From Combretum micranthum (taxonomy: Eukaryota; Streptophyta; Magnoliopsida; Myrtales; Combretaceae): a stretch of DNA of 64,000 nt. The notes under the pieces are model-generated. The model saw only the letters and a list, made by a program, of their open reading frames with translations, searched no databases and was not told the DNA's origin. The stretch spans positions 558,001 to 622,000 of the forward strand of contig JAMXBD010000686.1 in the NCBI GenBank assembly GCA_024138025.1, in the 5' to 3' direction. The position numbers were made by a program, and so were the translations under genes. This document shows positions 1-13,267 of this stretch, piece after piece; positions within the stretch are counted from its first letter, which is position 1, and every line of letters starts with the position of its first letter.

Positions 1-2972
1 TTGATATAGAAGCTCTTCTCACAAGGCAACTTAAATAATTACAACTTCAATTGCTCAAGATTTGCAAGATTGACATGTAAAGTCTACTGAAGCTCCCTTA
101 CTTATCATTTATACATTTAAGACATTGTGACAACCTGATCCTTCTTCTATAAATCTTCCCAACAAGTGTTATCTCCTTTTTAATAATTTGAAGTGATGTG
201 TAAGGTAGGTGATCCACCTGATACGTGCTTAATGATTAAAACTAGAATCTTACATTCTACAAAAGCATGGATAAAGTTTTTAATATGAAGAATACTAGTT
301 AGTCATTTGGGAAAATCGACTCAGTAGATACAAAGTTGTTTTGTAAAAATTTATAAAAATATTAATAAGTTTTGTTCAACTTTGGTCACAACTACCAACA
401 TAGCCAAACACATCTACTGAAGTAGCATAGAAAATATCAAGTCGTATTCATTAGGGAATGTTAGCATCTATCTTACTCACTTTTAGTCCATTATCTAGCC
501 AAAGAAAAATCATCAGAGCATGATATAAGAAAAACATAGACTAAACTACAGTTAATCCTAATTATATACTACTTTTCAAGGTAAACTTTATAAGATAAGT
601 TTGTTAAACAAGAATGAGCTTAGGATTTACTTTACCATGTCCTTATCATCTGATTTCTTAAAAACTTAACGAGTTGTTTGCTGAGTATACTTATGCTGTT
701 GGATTCACTAAGGTAAGTTAAAGCCTTTTTTAAGGTCAACAACTATAGATCTAGATTAAACTATTAGAATCTATTCACAAGTTATTAGCAACCTAGACCC
801 GTATAAAAATTAAGAATCCTTTGATTAAAACCCATTTTAATGAATTTAAAATCAAGTTAAAAAAGTTTCATCATCCCTATCTCTAGGTGATAATGAGCAA
901 CTTCATTAGCAGCTTAGATCTATTCAAATGAATGATTTATCAATCTATTTAGTTGAAATCAAACATGAATCTATATGATGCACTCACATAAACTCATGAA
1001 TTAAGATTTGAGCTACTAATCACAAGTACCCAAATAATATTCAATTAAAACACATTGAAATCACATGAATTCGGTCTTGGATCACAAACCCTAAGTTAAA
1101 ATAATTATTTCTCTATGGATATGAACGTTAAACACAAATTTAGGAGGAAAAATATGAAATAAAGGTAAATGTAACTGATTAAGCACAAAATCTGACCAAA
1201 AAAAAAAAGGGTTAAGTCAAAATGGATTTACCTAGAAAACTTGAATTTCTCGCAAACGAAAAGTTTTTTTGGTAAAAACTCTCACTCTACTTTATTTTAT
1301 ATCAGAAATCTATTACATATGATACAATACTATTACAACGTCTGTGCATGTTTATTCATATGCATCAGGTATAAAAATTATGAAGATTTTATTCATTATA
1401 ATAAATTTCTTATAACAAACTTTGTATAAATTTTAACGAGCGTTTTTTTAGGACAAGGTCACTTTTCATGGTCAGAATCACGGCCTCAAAAGTTGGCTGC
1501 AGTAGAAGCCGTGTTCGATTCATGTGAAGCGTGATTTGTTTCAGCTTGTATCATGATCAGAACCATAGGTGTGATTTAGGGCGCAGTTTGGACTTTTGTC
1601 TTGTATTCTTGCCCTCGATTCGTTCCTTGGAGGTGCGGTTGGATTCTGTCTTCATATATTCTTATTTTCTGCTCCAATCCTTATTCAAATCACTTGCTTT
1701 CTTCCTTTAATGATCTTAGAAGGTGAAAAATAACAATTACATAATAATAGCACAGATTTATAGGAATTTATCAATTAAAAGATAAAAAATATATATATAT
1801 TCTATAAATTGATAGTGTAAATGACTTATTAGATATAAGTCAACAATTGTGATTGTGAAGAGGAAACTTTTTAAGATGCGAGCTTAGAAATTTTCGAATA
1901 GAAAAGTTTTGTTGTTTGTTTACTAATCTAGGTACTTTTTTGACAGAGTTTTGTTTTGTTCTTTTTTTTTTTTTTTTTTGGCCGAGTTTTGTTGAAATGA
2001 GGTCATGTTGTAAACATTTTCACTCTAATCATTACTTTAAGAAGCTAATAGCTTTGGCAGAGGTGTATCTCTGGTTAGATTAAGGAGAGCCATGATTTAT
2101 ACACCAATTGACAAAGCATATAGTTGTGATTTTAAGAGCAGGGTCACTACAAAAATTCACTGTACTCCATCTTAAATTAATTTTAGTGGATTCCCAGCGT
2201 TTAAGCTGATAGCTTTAATAGAGATAATTAATACATGAGGCAGACCGTCCCTATATCTATAATTTATATTCTCATTCTCTTACTCTTTCTTGCTTTAGTT
2301 TATTTATATATGCCTATTTATAATTAATTAGTTATACTAGTATCCCTTGCATATATAGGCATTTGAAATTCTACCTCCATTCCGAGGAATGAAGTGCTTT
2401 CATAATGGAATGAAAAAGAGACTTTTGGAAAACATGGACTTAAAATTATAACAAAACCAATTCTTCACACATGGTTGCATGTTTTGGGATCCAAAATTAG
2501 CTAGTAACAAAATTCTTCTTACAAATCCAATTATCCCACGTATGTCTTTGTCTTAATAACCAATAATAATACATAAATGCGTAATTCAAGATTTTAATCC
2601 AAAGTGACCCAATGCCTATAGCAAAGTTAGATTAGACCTCATTCAAACCATCAATTCTCTTTTTAGATTTTTTTATATTAAACTTTAGGAATAAGTTAGT
2701 GACCATCCAACAACCTCGCAAACTATAAAATAATTGGATTTTAAAACACTAAAGTAATTAAAACAAAACATATTAAAGTATCAAAATGCAATTAGTCCAT
2801 CAAACCAGACTCTAATCCCACAAAAAATATGTAGTGCATACTAAATAGAAGAACAACAAACAAGAAGAAACAACATTACTGTGAAAATAAGAGGAAAAGA
2901 AAATACTTCATACGTGGGAGGAGCACAGCTCTGTGTTCGAATTTGTTTCATTTGGGAAACCTTGCCATTTCT

Positions 2973-3003
<31 letters not shown>

Positions 3004-3025
3004 TTTTTTTTTTTTTTTTTTTTTT
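2973..3025. repeat. (CT)n microsatellite followed by poly-T
   Basis: About 27 bases of CT dinucleotide repeat are followed by a short CTT/CC interruption and about 22 T. On the minus strand it reads as an artificial Arg-Glu peptide, which I do not treat as a gene. Confidence 0.95.
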
Positions 3026-3536
3026 GAGTTTCTATATCATTTCCAATTCCCATCAGTGTTATATTACAGGAAATTAACTATTGATCACAAATAATTAGGT
3101 CATATGATAATAGTGACAATTGAAAACATAATGTGTTGTCTCATGTGATATCTTGAGTTCTCCCACTATAACAATGTTTTTAATCGTTTTATGTCGTGTC
3201 CCATATTATGTTATTATGTCATGTTAGTCAATGCTAGTAGTAGCTGAATGATTTCTTCAAATAGGAAAGATAATTATAAAAAAAAATGACAAATTTAAAT
3301 ATTTGGTGTCTAAATTTTATTTATTCTTTTGAATAACCATTTGAGGTTAAAAGTTTAAATTCAATATTTGTAATTTTTCTAAAATTATTTATGGTACTTC
3401 AATCAACTTTATTTAGATAACTAATTATAAGAAAATGTAAACTTGAGATATTAAAATTAACGTTTCTTTTGGGGGAGGACGACTTAAGAAAAAACTTTTA
3501 TTTCCTCAGATCCAGAATGTGCTTTGCGTTTCAAAT

Positions 3537-3563
3537 GAAAAAGAAAAAGAAAAAGAAAAAGAG
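3537..3563. repeat. (AAAAAG)n simple repeat
   Basis: Four tandem copies of the hexamer GAAAAA form a short purine tract. No coding context. Confidence 0.9.
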
Positions 3564-4639
3564 TAAGCTACAGTCCGTGCGAGAAAATAAATAAAGTAAA
3601 ATTCAGAAGGCCTAAGCTTTTGTTTCCCTGGGCGTGCATGTAGGCGTAGGCCTTTGTCAATATAGTGTGCATATAGATATTTTTCCGTGTAGTGAATATG
3701 TGTGTGAATTTGGGCTGCATGTGATGTTTTTCATTTGAGACCTTCAGTCTTGGCCCAAAATAAAAACTTCAGCCTTATTTTTGCTTTTCACCGATGGCAA
3801 TGGGCTAGACGATGATGGGCTTGCTTTATCGGGCTTTGGATAAAAAGATTGCATTTGTTGACTGCGCCTTGTTTGCTAATTCAATCTGGACATTAACGGT
3901 GTGGTGGAAGTAGGACTTAGAAAGCTCAAGTTAGTGTATATAAAATTTAGCATGATTTATAAATAGGTTAGATTTGTTTGATCCATTTACAAATGTATAT
4001 ATATATATATATGAGTGTACATGTTTGAGTCTGATCCACAAATGCATTTGAGGTTAAAATTTTTTATATTTATAGTTTAATTATATATTCTACTAATATG
4101 TTACTTCAATCTTTTCTCTAATCTCCGCTTATGCATCTCCCTATTTTCCTTGTCATCCTCTACTACTAATTCAGTATCGGCCTTGCTAGTCATTGTTCTC
4201 CCTTTAATTATTATTCTTATTCACTTTGATCTAAGGTATGAGGGTTCACTTTTTTGACTCTCAATTTCATTCTATGTTATAATTTTCGAGATTTTTCCCC
4301 CCAAAAAAAAAAAGTATAGCATATGATTTTCATTTATATATCTATTTAGGCTTACCATATTGAGTCCCATTGAACTTGGATATATTTGGCTTGAAATTAA
4401 GTTTATAAGTTAATTGAGTTCAAGTGAATTTTAACATATTTTATCTCTAATTTTAATTTAATTAAAATAATATAAATTAAAAATTTATTTATACAATCTA
4501 ATTTAAATGAGTTTAATCAAGTTGAATTTAAGTTTTTAAATAACATTTTAAGTTAAGCTTAAGTTAGAAATTTTAGACTCAGTTAGAAACTTGAAACTTT
4601 TAGAGTTGTGTTTGATTATAAGCTCAATAATATGTGGCT

Positions 4640-5110
4640 TAATATGATTAATTCACACCTTACTTAGTATCATGAGTTAGAACCTAATCCCAACGTAATT
4701 TGTCAGTAGAGATTATTGAGGATTGTCCCTATGGAATGTGACCTGTAAAATAATATACAATCAAAGGGCACCGAGGATTGTCGACTATGACTAATCTAAT
4801 GGTTAAGTTAATGTGCGCATGAGGGTGAAAAAGAATAGGAGGTGTAAAATAGTGAATGTTACCAAGTGTACTAGAGTATTTGTTGGGTGTCATCTCTCAT
4901 TCTACAAGGCCCAAGATGGGGTATTTATAGAGGTAAAGGTTCTGATGGTGGGAGAGAGAGTATTTTATCATGATATCATGGAGATCGTGGTAATTACTAA
5001 AGTAGCGGCTGTTAAGCCATTAAGGCAAGTCCTTAATTTCTTAATGATGAGGCTTGTGAAGACTTAGTAGATTAGCCAACTGAGTAAATAAGACAGTAGG
5101 CTAGTGGGAG
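4640..5110. repeat. Possible decayed LTR fragment
   Basis: This segment is less AT-rich than its surroundings. It contains the short sequence GAGGATTGTC twice, and GGGGTATTTATAGAGG near 4918, which resembles the TATA region of many plant LTRs. I found no matching second copy, no TG/CA termini and no target duplication, so the call is tentative. It could equally be unrelated intergenic DNA. Confidence 0.25.
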
Positions 5111-5516
5111 ATCTGCTTGCAACCTTATGGTCAGAACATAGGCCTTTGGTCGACTTAAGCCTTAGATGGATTAGACTAAACTTGCAAAGTACATGATTAA
5201 AAACATCCATTAACATAACCTAACATTGATATGTGGGAAAATTATAATTACACAACTTGAACTTTGGTTTAATCACATCCAAAACCATTGATTTGTGGAT
5301 AGATTGTAGCTACATCGCTTGAATTTTGGTTAAATCACATTTCAAACCTTACTAAAACTTATATATTTGTTGTTTATGCTTCATTTGATGATGAATTTGG
5401 AGAGGATGCTTTTGAAGGTCATTCTCTATTTTTTAAAAGTTAGAAAGGTAAAATCATATCTAGAAAATTTATGAATCCATATTTACCTAACAAGGAATCG
5501 AGATAATGTATTTATG

Positions 5517-5521
5517 ATTGT
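5517..5521. repeat. Left target-site duplication of the copia element (ATTGT)
   Basis: The five bases ATTGT directly precede the TG of the left LTR and recur directly after the CA of the right LTR at 11230-11234. A 5-bp direct duplication is the expected mark of Ty1/copia integrase. Confidence 0.9.
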
Positions 5522-6141
5522 TGTTAGGAAAGAATTTTTAATGAAACAAATTTGGAGAATAAAAATGACTTAGAGGCACGAATGATATCGCTTTCCTTCG
5601 AGAATTTACGCCTTTTCACAAAGTTTGCTATGAGAGTTATGTTGCGGTATTCTCCCAGGATACAACTAAGTCTTGATACTTGAATAGCAAATTTTTAAGT
5701 ATCAAACCACACTTAAATATATTTGAGATATATGTGTATAATATTGTTAACAAAAGAGAGAAATAAAGAGAAGAATTTTGATCATACAAAACATTACCAA
5801 TTGCAACACATTATATTTATAATGATTGGATATTCTAACCATTACAACTTTCTCTTAGAGTCATATTGTTTGGACATGGGTTGCACCGTTTGGATTTCAA
5901 GTTAGTTAGTTATTAATTAACATGAACCATTATCATGAATCAATGCAACCAAAATACATAAAACTCTTTAAGAAATTGATCAAAAGTTGCAACTATTAAA
6001 AAATTAACCGTTGAAACAAAATTATCATTACGATAATAGAGATCACACTTGTGATTGTGGTGAATACCAAAATTTTATTTCATTTTAATCTTTTTCCTTA
6101 TTTTAAGTACAATATCCACATTATGGATTATATAATTGATA
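5522..6141 (-). repeat. Copia 3' LTR (left copy)
   Basis: About 620 bp matching 10609-11229 along its whole length. It starts TGTTAGGAAAG; the inner end reads ATTGATA where the other copy has ATTGACA, so the terminal CA has mutated to TA here. It contains a minus-strand TATA-like site (TTATAAATA) near 5807-5825 in the equivalent position to the right copy. Confidence 0.95.
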
Positions 6142-6655
6142 ATCTATAACTATAATCCCCTACTAGATTGTCGATTATGTATACACACAAATACCTCCAT
6201 GTTTATGCTTAAAAAAGAGTATCGTTAGATTTGAATTATTCATTAGTATGAATTCTCAAAGTCGCAACAGGGTGATAAGTGGCTTTTGCTTTGAACTTCC
6301 ACGCTATGTGTCACATCCGGAGATTTCATACACATAAATATGTTCACATTCAAATAGTGGATTTATGATAGCACGGTAAAGGCCATGTGCTCATCCTGGT
6401 TTCATAAACATTTACAAAAGCAAACTCTTTAAGCTTTTGTTAGGAGCAACACCACTTCTATGTTCAAATAGATGAAATACATCAAACAGACTGATTTAGA
6501 TATAATATCTATCCATTAAGAAATGTTTACTACATCTCATCCTCTTTTAACTTATTGTATTTATAATACACTCAGTTTGTCATGACTTGTTTTTACCCTT
6601 TGAACCTTGAAACTAATGATGTGCTAGAATAAGATAGGGTTCTCATCATTTCCAA

Positions 6656-9600
6656 CTATACGAGTTTAAGACTCATCTTAGCAACACTCATTTTTACATG
6701 ATCTCTAGATAATCCTTTTGTCAAAGGATTTGCCAAGTTATCATTAATCTTAACATAGGTAATGGTTATAATTCCACCCCTTATAAATTCTCTTAAATAT
6801 TCATGTCTCAACCCTATGTGTCTAGACTTTATTATAAATTTTACTGTAGGCTTGAGACATAGTTGCTTCGCTATCGTAGAAGATTGAAATGGCTGACAAT
6901 GGTTGTAGCCACAACTTTATTTCCATAAGTAAATTTCTAAACCATTCCGCTTCTCTTTCTGCTGCAGCAAGTGCTATAAACTCAACTTCGATTGCTGAGT
7001 GAGTTATGCACGTTTGTTTTTTTTAAGCCCACCTTATGGCTCCTCCTCCTATGGTAAATATCCATCCAAAAGTTGAACTTCTATCAATTGCATTTGTTAT
7101 CCAGCTTGCATCTGAATAACCTTCTAGTATAGTTGGAAAGTTACCATAGACTAATCCAAGTTTTACAGTTTTCTTCAAATAACTAAATATTATGGATATA
7201 GCCTTCCAATGTTCAGTACTAGGATTACTTGTAAATCTTGACAACTTGCACACAACATATGAAATATTAGGTCTGGTGCAATGTGATGCATACATCAAAC
7301 TCCATATAGCACTAGCATATTTTAACTGTGCTATTGCTCTTCTAATATTCTTTTGTGATTTAATGTGAGGATCATAAAGAGTTGTATATTTTTTCTTTAC
7401 TAAGTATTTAAACTTTTCGAGAACCTTTTCAAAGTAATGTGATTGTGTCAACACAATATTCTTATTTTGTTTCAATATCTTAATTCCCAATATTGTATCT
7501 ACTTCATTCAAATATTTCATTTTAAATTGTGAAGTAAGATATTTCTTGGTCTCGTTTATTCCAATCATTTTGGTTCCAAACAACAACAAATCATCAACAT
7601 ACAAACAAATAATAACACCATATTCATTTGTAAATTTGAATAAATGCAATTATCGGCACTATTATGAACAAAACCATTTGTCAAGACTACACTATCAAAT
7701 TTTTCATTCCATTGGTTTGGAGCTTGTTTAAGTCCATACAATGATCTAATTAATTTACAAACTTTCTTTTCATTTCTGGGAAGCACAAAGCCTTCTGGTT
7801 GTTCCATATATACTTTTTCTTCAAGGTCACCATTTAGAAAAGACATTTTGACATCCATTTGATGCACATAATTTACAAATGGAGGCAATGGCCAACAACA
7901 CTCTAATGGATGTCATTCTTGCAACAGGAGCATAAGTATCAAAATAATCAGTTCCCTCTCATTGCTTAAAACCTTTTGCTACTAATCTTGCTTTAAAAGT
8001 TTACAAAGAACCATCTAAATTATATTTTCGTCTAAATGCCCACTTACATCCAATTGCCTAAGATCCTTGAGGTAAATCAACTAAAACCCAAGTATTATTA
8101 GATAATAAGGAATCCATTTCATCATTTATTACCTCTTTCTATAAAACCGCATCACGCGAAGTCATAGCTTCTTGATACGTTTTGGGAGCAGTATCTACAC
8201 TAAGTACAACATGAATTTTACAAAATACGGAATCTCTATTTCCTTGTATTAAAAAACAAAGAGCTTGAGAATCACTAAATCCAAGATCTAAACTTTTACT
8301 TTTCCTTAACCTTTTAGTTCTTCTAGGCTCCTTTGTAGATTCTTCCTTGGTTTCCACACTATTCTTTTCAACAGAGTTTCTTGTATTAGTATCTTGTTGT
8401 GTGATTTCATTGTCAATTTGATCACCACGGAATTTTCCTTTCTAGGAATTCTACATCCCTAATTTCAATTATTATGTTGGATTCCAAATCTAATATTTTA
8501 TATCCTTTAGAATTTTGTGCATAGCCTACAAAAATTCTTTTAAGGCTCTAGAACCTAATTTTATCCTTTTTGGATAAAAAAATCCTAAAGTAGGCAATAC
8601 ACTCCCACACTTTAAAATATTCAACCATTGGTTTTCTTCCTTTCCATTTTTCATATGGAGCGAAATCTAAAGATCGAGATGGAATTCTATTCAAACTATG
8701 ACATGAAGTTAACAAGGCTTCTCCCCATAAATTAAAAGGCAATTTGGCATTAATGATTAGCGAATTAATCATGTCTACTAATGTTAGATTTTTACGTTCC
8801 GCTAATCCATTTTGTTGAAGTGTATAAGGAGTAGTGCATTGATGCACAATTCCATTATCTTCACAAAATTTATGAAATTTATTTGAAAAGTATTCACCTC
8901 CTCTATCTATCATTACGTAACATTTGATTATTTTATTATGTATATTTTCTACTTCAACTTTACAACGTTTGAAAGATTCAAATGCTTCATCTTTTTGCTT
9001 TAGTAAATATACATAAGTAAATCTTGAACAATCATCAATGAATGTTATAAAATATATTTTTCCTCCTCTAGTTAAATGTCCATTTAACTCATATATATCA
9101 CTATGAATTAAATAAAAAACATGAGTATTTCTTTCTACATAAGGATAAGATTTCTTGGTAATTTTGGCTTAAATACAAATTTCACTCTTATTCGTGTTAT
9201 CCATGTCATTTAATTTTACATAACCGTTTCTATTCATATATTTCATGGTTTGCAAATTAACATGTCTCAATCTAGCATGCCATAAATTACAAGAGTCAAC
9301 AAAATAAACAGAATCATTCACTTTATTCATTTCAATACTTAATTTAAACATTCCATCACAGACATATCCCTTCCCTACATAAAGATCCCATTTCATGAGT
9401 ACAAATTTGTCCGACTCAATTACAACTTTGAATCCTTTCTTACATAGCAAACCTACAGAAATTAGAATCTTTTTTCATATCTGGTACATATAAAATAGAG
9501 ATCTACACTTCCAATTCCTTGTACACTTGCCGAATTGCCATTTCCCATTAGAACTTCACGGTCTTTCACAATTTTGAAATCTTTGAATTGATTTCGCTCA

Positions 9601-9743
9601 TTGCATACATGAACTGTTGCTCCTGAATCAAGCCACCATTCTCTAAATTTGGTTGTTGTTGCCATGTTCAATTCAGTGATCGTTCCAACATGTAAGAGTT
9701 TGAATTCATTTGTCACCATGGCAATAAAATCTTGATCTTCCAC
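6656..9743 (-). pseudogene. Copia pol remnant: protease, integrase, reverse transcriptase, RNase H
   Basis: Domains are read from fragments in shifting frames. The protease has the WLDSGAT active-site motif near 9630. The pre-integrase domain has LWHARLRH near 9280. The integrase core runs about 9120-8540; its three acidic residues are visible in HSDIY, DRGGEY and NGLAERKN, so the DDE triad survives. The reverse transcriptase runs about 8150-7100, with SLYGLKQAP and the catalytic YVDD near 7590. RNase H follows to about 6656, with the conserved SDAS and ALAAAEREAEW motifs, and ends at a TAG at 6656-6658. Stops interrupt the RT N-terminus (about 7900-8130) and the start of RNase H near 7022. 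Family knowledge: this polyprotein is cut by its own protease and copies element RNA into DNA. This copy should be inactive. Confidence 0.92.
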
Positions 9744-9794
9744 TGAGTTTGCAGCAAGTGATGTAACTTCTTTCTTGGCTTTCTTTGGGAATTA

Positions 9795-10591
9795 GCATTC
9801 TTTAGCATAATTCCCTTTCTTATTGCAATTATAGCATTTGCGAAACCTTTTCTTTTCATTTGGTTTGCTTTTTTTTTTTCTTTTCCTTTTGGAATTCTTA
9901 CTTTTACCATCTTTCATATAGTTCACTTTAGAATTATTTTGAAAATTCATTGTATCATGCTTTCGAGTTTCTTCCTCTATGTGTATATGCCTAAGAATTT
10001 TTGCAATTGCGAAATCCTTAGCCATATGAAGTAGTTTTTCCTATAATAATTCCAACTAGGGAGTAATTTTGATAAAATTGCCCCCACTTGAAGAGATTTA
10101 AGAATAACTACATGCAAGTCACGTAGTTGATTGATAAGAACTTGCAACTCATGAACTTGATCTAATATAGAGACGTTATCAATCATGCTAAATTCAAAAT
10201 ATTTTAACATAAGAAAATTATCCGTACCTTATCTTTCAATATTGTATTTTTCTTCTAGTGCTTTGTAAATTTTCACCGGAGATTAATTGTCATATAAAGG
10301 TCATATAAATTGTTTGACAATGTATTAAGGATATGACGTCTACATGTAAATTCATCATCCACTCTTTTTCTTTTTTGCTTCCTCAAACTTTGCCTTCTCT
10401 TCCAAATTTGCATCTTCATTCAGATCTTGAATAGGTTGAATGTTAGGATCAAGCACATAGGCTATATTCAACACAGATAATAAGAATAACGTCTTATCCT
10501 TCCAACGGTTGAAATTTGTTTAATCAAATCGATCTAGTTTGACAAAACCTTGGTTCATGACTCTAAGAATAGCATTTGTTTCACTATCCAT
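9795..10591 (-). pseudogene. Copia gag remnant with altered zinc knuckle
   Basis: The likely start is the ATG at 10591-10589, just inside the 5' LTR. The N-terminus reads like copia gag, with FNRWKDKTLFLLSVLN and YVLDPNIQPI recognisable near 10510-10420. An in-frame stop precedes that motif, and further stops and shifts follow. The end carries a nucleic-acid-binding zinc knuckle, CYNCNKKGNYAKEC (about 9836-9795). The family pattern is C-x2-C-x4-H-x4-C; here the histidine is replaced by asparagine, which should weaken zinc binding. A lysine-rich stretch precedes the knuckle. In intact elements gag forms the cytoplasmic particle. Confidence 0.85.
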
Positions 10592-10608
10592 CGCAAATTC
10601 TCTAAGAT

Positions 10609-11229
10609 TGTTAGGAAAGAATTTCTAATGAAACAAATTTAGAGAATAACAATGACTTAGAGACACGAATGATATCGCTTTCCTTAGAGAATTTACGCCT
10701 CTCACACAAAGTTTGCTATGAGAGTTAAGTTGCGGAATCCCCCAAGGATATAACTAAATCTTGATACTTGAATAGCAAATTTTCAAGTATCAAACCACAC
10801 TTAAATATATTTAAGATATATGTGTATAATATTATTAACAAAAGAGAGAAATAAAGAGAAGAATTCTGATCATATAAAACATTACCAATTACAACATATT
10901 ATATTTATAATGATTAGATATTCTAACCATTACAACTTTCTCTAAGAGTCATATTGTTTGGACATGGATTGCATTGTTTGGATTTCAAGTTGGTTAGTTA
11001 TTAATTAACATGAACCATTATCATGAATCAATGCAACCCAAATACATAAAGCTCTTTAAGAAATTGATCAAAAGTTGTAATTATTAAAAAATTAACCGTT
11101 GAAACAAAATTATCATTACGACAATAGAGATCACACCCGTGATTATGGTGAATACCAAAATTTTGTTTCATTTTAATCTTCTTCCTTATTTTAAATACAA
11201 TATCAATATTATGGATTATATAATTGACA
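10609..11229 (-). repeat. Copia 5' LTR (right copy)
   Basis: About 621 bp, with TG at 10609 and CA at 11229 when read on the plus strand. It pairs with 5522-6141. In element orientation this is the upstream LTR and would carry the promoter; a TATAAATA-like site is visible on the minus strand near 10905. The sequence just inside (minus strand, from 10608) is not the usual TGGTATCAGAGC primer-binding site for initiator methionine tRNA, so the primer is unclear. Confidence 0.95.
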
Positions 11230-11234
11230 ATTGT
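11230..11234. repeat. Right target-site duplication of the copia element (ATTGT)
   Basis: Perfect match to the five bases before the left LTR (5517-5521). It fixes the outer boundary of the element. Confidence 0.9.
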
Positions 11235-13267
11235 ACTATAACCTTTTCATAAATACAAAAATAGTAATTACATATAGGCTTTTCTACTGCATTGAAAAGT
11301 AAAACAAAAATAAACACACCAATTCCACTCACCTGACTACTTCTCAATATCTACCACAACAATTGACCATTTCCAAAATGGACTTTGAGACCGAACTAGC
11401 ACTCGGATTGAAAAGTGCCTTTGCATCTTTTGGTATGATATATATTGATTCCAGAGTTTTCCCTCAATCTACTGCCTGATAGATGGTTAACATCTTTCAA
11501 CATTTGTTGATTTCGTATTCAATAGACCTGACATATGTATCCACCATATATCATATTGACATCATAATATTTCGGATGACGTCATGTAATTGCCGGGTCT
11601 TTGGATGGACCAACGGATTAAACATAGGCCACCGAACCTGCGCGCGCTGCTAAAAGGTCAACATAGGAGTATCACAAAAGAAATAATTTCATTCATATCA
11701 TAGGCTAATCAGCATCCAAGTAATAATAATATGACACATATGCATATAACAATGATAGCTATTTATTCTATTTTAGAATATTTTATTTTTTAAATTTATT
11801 TAATATATATCAAATATCTATTGATTCATACAGAGTAAGGACAACATTTGTCGGATAACAAATATTTTTCTACTAAGCCATATATCTAAGATAGTATATT
11901 TGGTTGTACAGTTTTATATGGTATTAAATTAAACAAAAATCATTATATCATGTTTGATTTACAAAAAGTATTTAAAACTGGATAAAATTTAAAACTTTTA
12001 TCCTTTATATTTCATGTTACAAAAATATTAAACTAAATAAAATAAAATCTATTAATAAGAATATTATCTAATATTGTTTAGTGTCATGCTAATCAAACAT
12101 AGTATAAGATAATTGTATTGTCTAGTATTTCTTATACTATAGGCACAGTTCCTCTTGTCATGTTGAATTCTTATAATCAAATGCTACCTAAATATTAATC
12201 ATATTATAATATACGATAAAAAAGATAAATTTCAATAAAATTATTATCCATATTTTGCAAACTCTAGCTACTATATATCTAAACATATTTCATATATATT
12301 TACTACTTATATATATATGTACAACACATAATATAAAAATTTGTCGTCAATCTGGTACAGCGGCTGCTTCTTTAAGTTTCGATTCAACGCCCCATAAAGA
12401 ATTGCACGCCAGCCTATAGTCAATAAGCTGAAATGCACCCCTCACGCGCACACCAATCTATACTAACTACTCAGCCCAACTGATATTCCAAATAATATTA
12501 ATTAAAAAAAAAGTTGTAAATGACGTTTTAAATTTCAGTTTGGATACCGATATTGATTAAAAAGCATGCCTTTTTTAATTCACAATTACTTTATTTAAAT
12601 TTTGAAAGTTATTACAAAAAGGATTTTTACTTTTTCCTTTTTTTAATTAAAAAATCATGCTTAAATTAAAGTTCAAAGAGCCCATTATATTATAGTTTAA
12701 TGGTATTAACACTAAGAAATTTTTATTGTCTCATGAAAAGACTATCTAATTAATTATTAGACTATTAAAATTAATATATAATTAATACATTAAGTATTTG
12801 ATAGTTGCCATTACAATTAAATATAAGAACATGATACAACTATAAAATTATCTTAATAATAATATTCTATTAAATGATCTTTTCCATTATAATAACTAGT
12901 AGGCGATTCACCATACTATGCATGTGAAAAAAAGTTAAAAAAAAATAAATATTGAAGTTTTACTATGAAAGTGTAAATAATTTTTATTGTTATAGAGAAA
13001 AGAGAGAGAGAGAGCAGTATAAAATAATGAAATTATCATTATGTTTTTTTACACTAATAGATTATATTCTATATTCATTTAATATTAATAGATAAAAGAT
13101 AATAATAGATAGAAGAGTTTAGAGGGTATTAACATGCATATATACAATGGCCAAAAAAAAAAAAAAAAATACATATATTTACATAAGTTAAAAGGATTTT
13201 CAATAACATTTTAACCGATCGGCTCGGTTCATCCCGGCGGGATCAATCGAGCCCCCTCACTCTTTCG
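11235..13267. other. AT-rich intergenic DNA downstream of the F-box gene
   Basis: No coding family recognised. It contains one diverged copy of a short dispersed repeat (about 12745-12840, listed separately) and several A and AT runs. The 3' untranslated region of the F-box gene must lie in its right end, but no poly(A) signal can be singled out in sequence this AT-rich. Confidence 0.5.
12745..12840. repeat. Short dispersed repeat, copy 1 (diverged)
   Basis: It shares the core ACTATTAAAATTAATATA, followed by an AATACATTAAGTATTTGATAG-like segment, with copies near 15505, 20470, 22815 and 58145. This is the weakest of the five matches. Confidence 0.4.

Larger units (their letters stand above)
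1..4639. other. AT-rich intergenic DNA, no gene recognised
   Basis: I see no protein family, tRNA or long open frame here. Reading frames are under about 85 codons and of low complexity. The stretch holds poly-T and AT runs (for example poly-T near 1961-1979 and an AT run near 3996-4012) and the two simple repeats listed separately. The left edge may continue an element outside the window. Confidence 0.6.
5522..11229 (-). mobile_element. Ty1/copia LTR retrotransposon, structurally complete, coding region degenerate
   Basis: A 5.7-kb element lies on the minus strand with LTRs at both ends and a perfect ATTGT target duplication. Read from right to left the order is 5' LTR, gag with a zinc knuckle, protease, pre-integrase domain, integrase, reverse transcriptase, RNase H and 3' LTR. 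Integrase before reverse transcriptase is the order that defines Ty1/copia and excludes Ty3/gypsy. Several in-frame stops and frameshifts break gag-pol, so it could not encode its own proteins. The two LTRs differ at a few dozen of about 620 positions by eye, many of them transitions, which points to an old insertion. The presence of both LTRs contrasts with the solo LTRs elsewhere in the window. Confidence 0.95.

Noticed and set aside
2841..3053. 70-codon minus-strand frame rich in Glu-Arg and Lys repeats
   Set aside because: It is the translation of the CT and T microsatellite, with no gene context.
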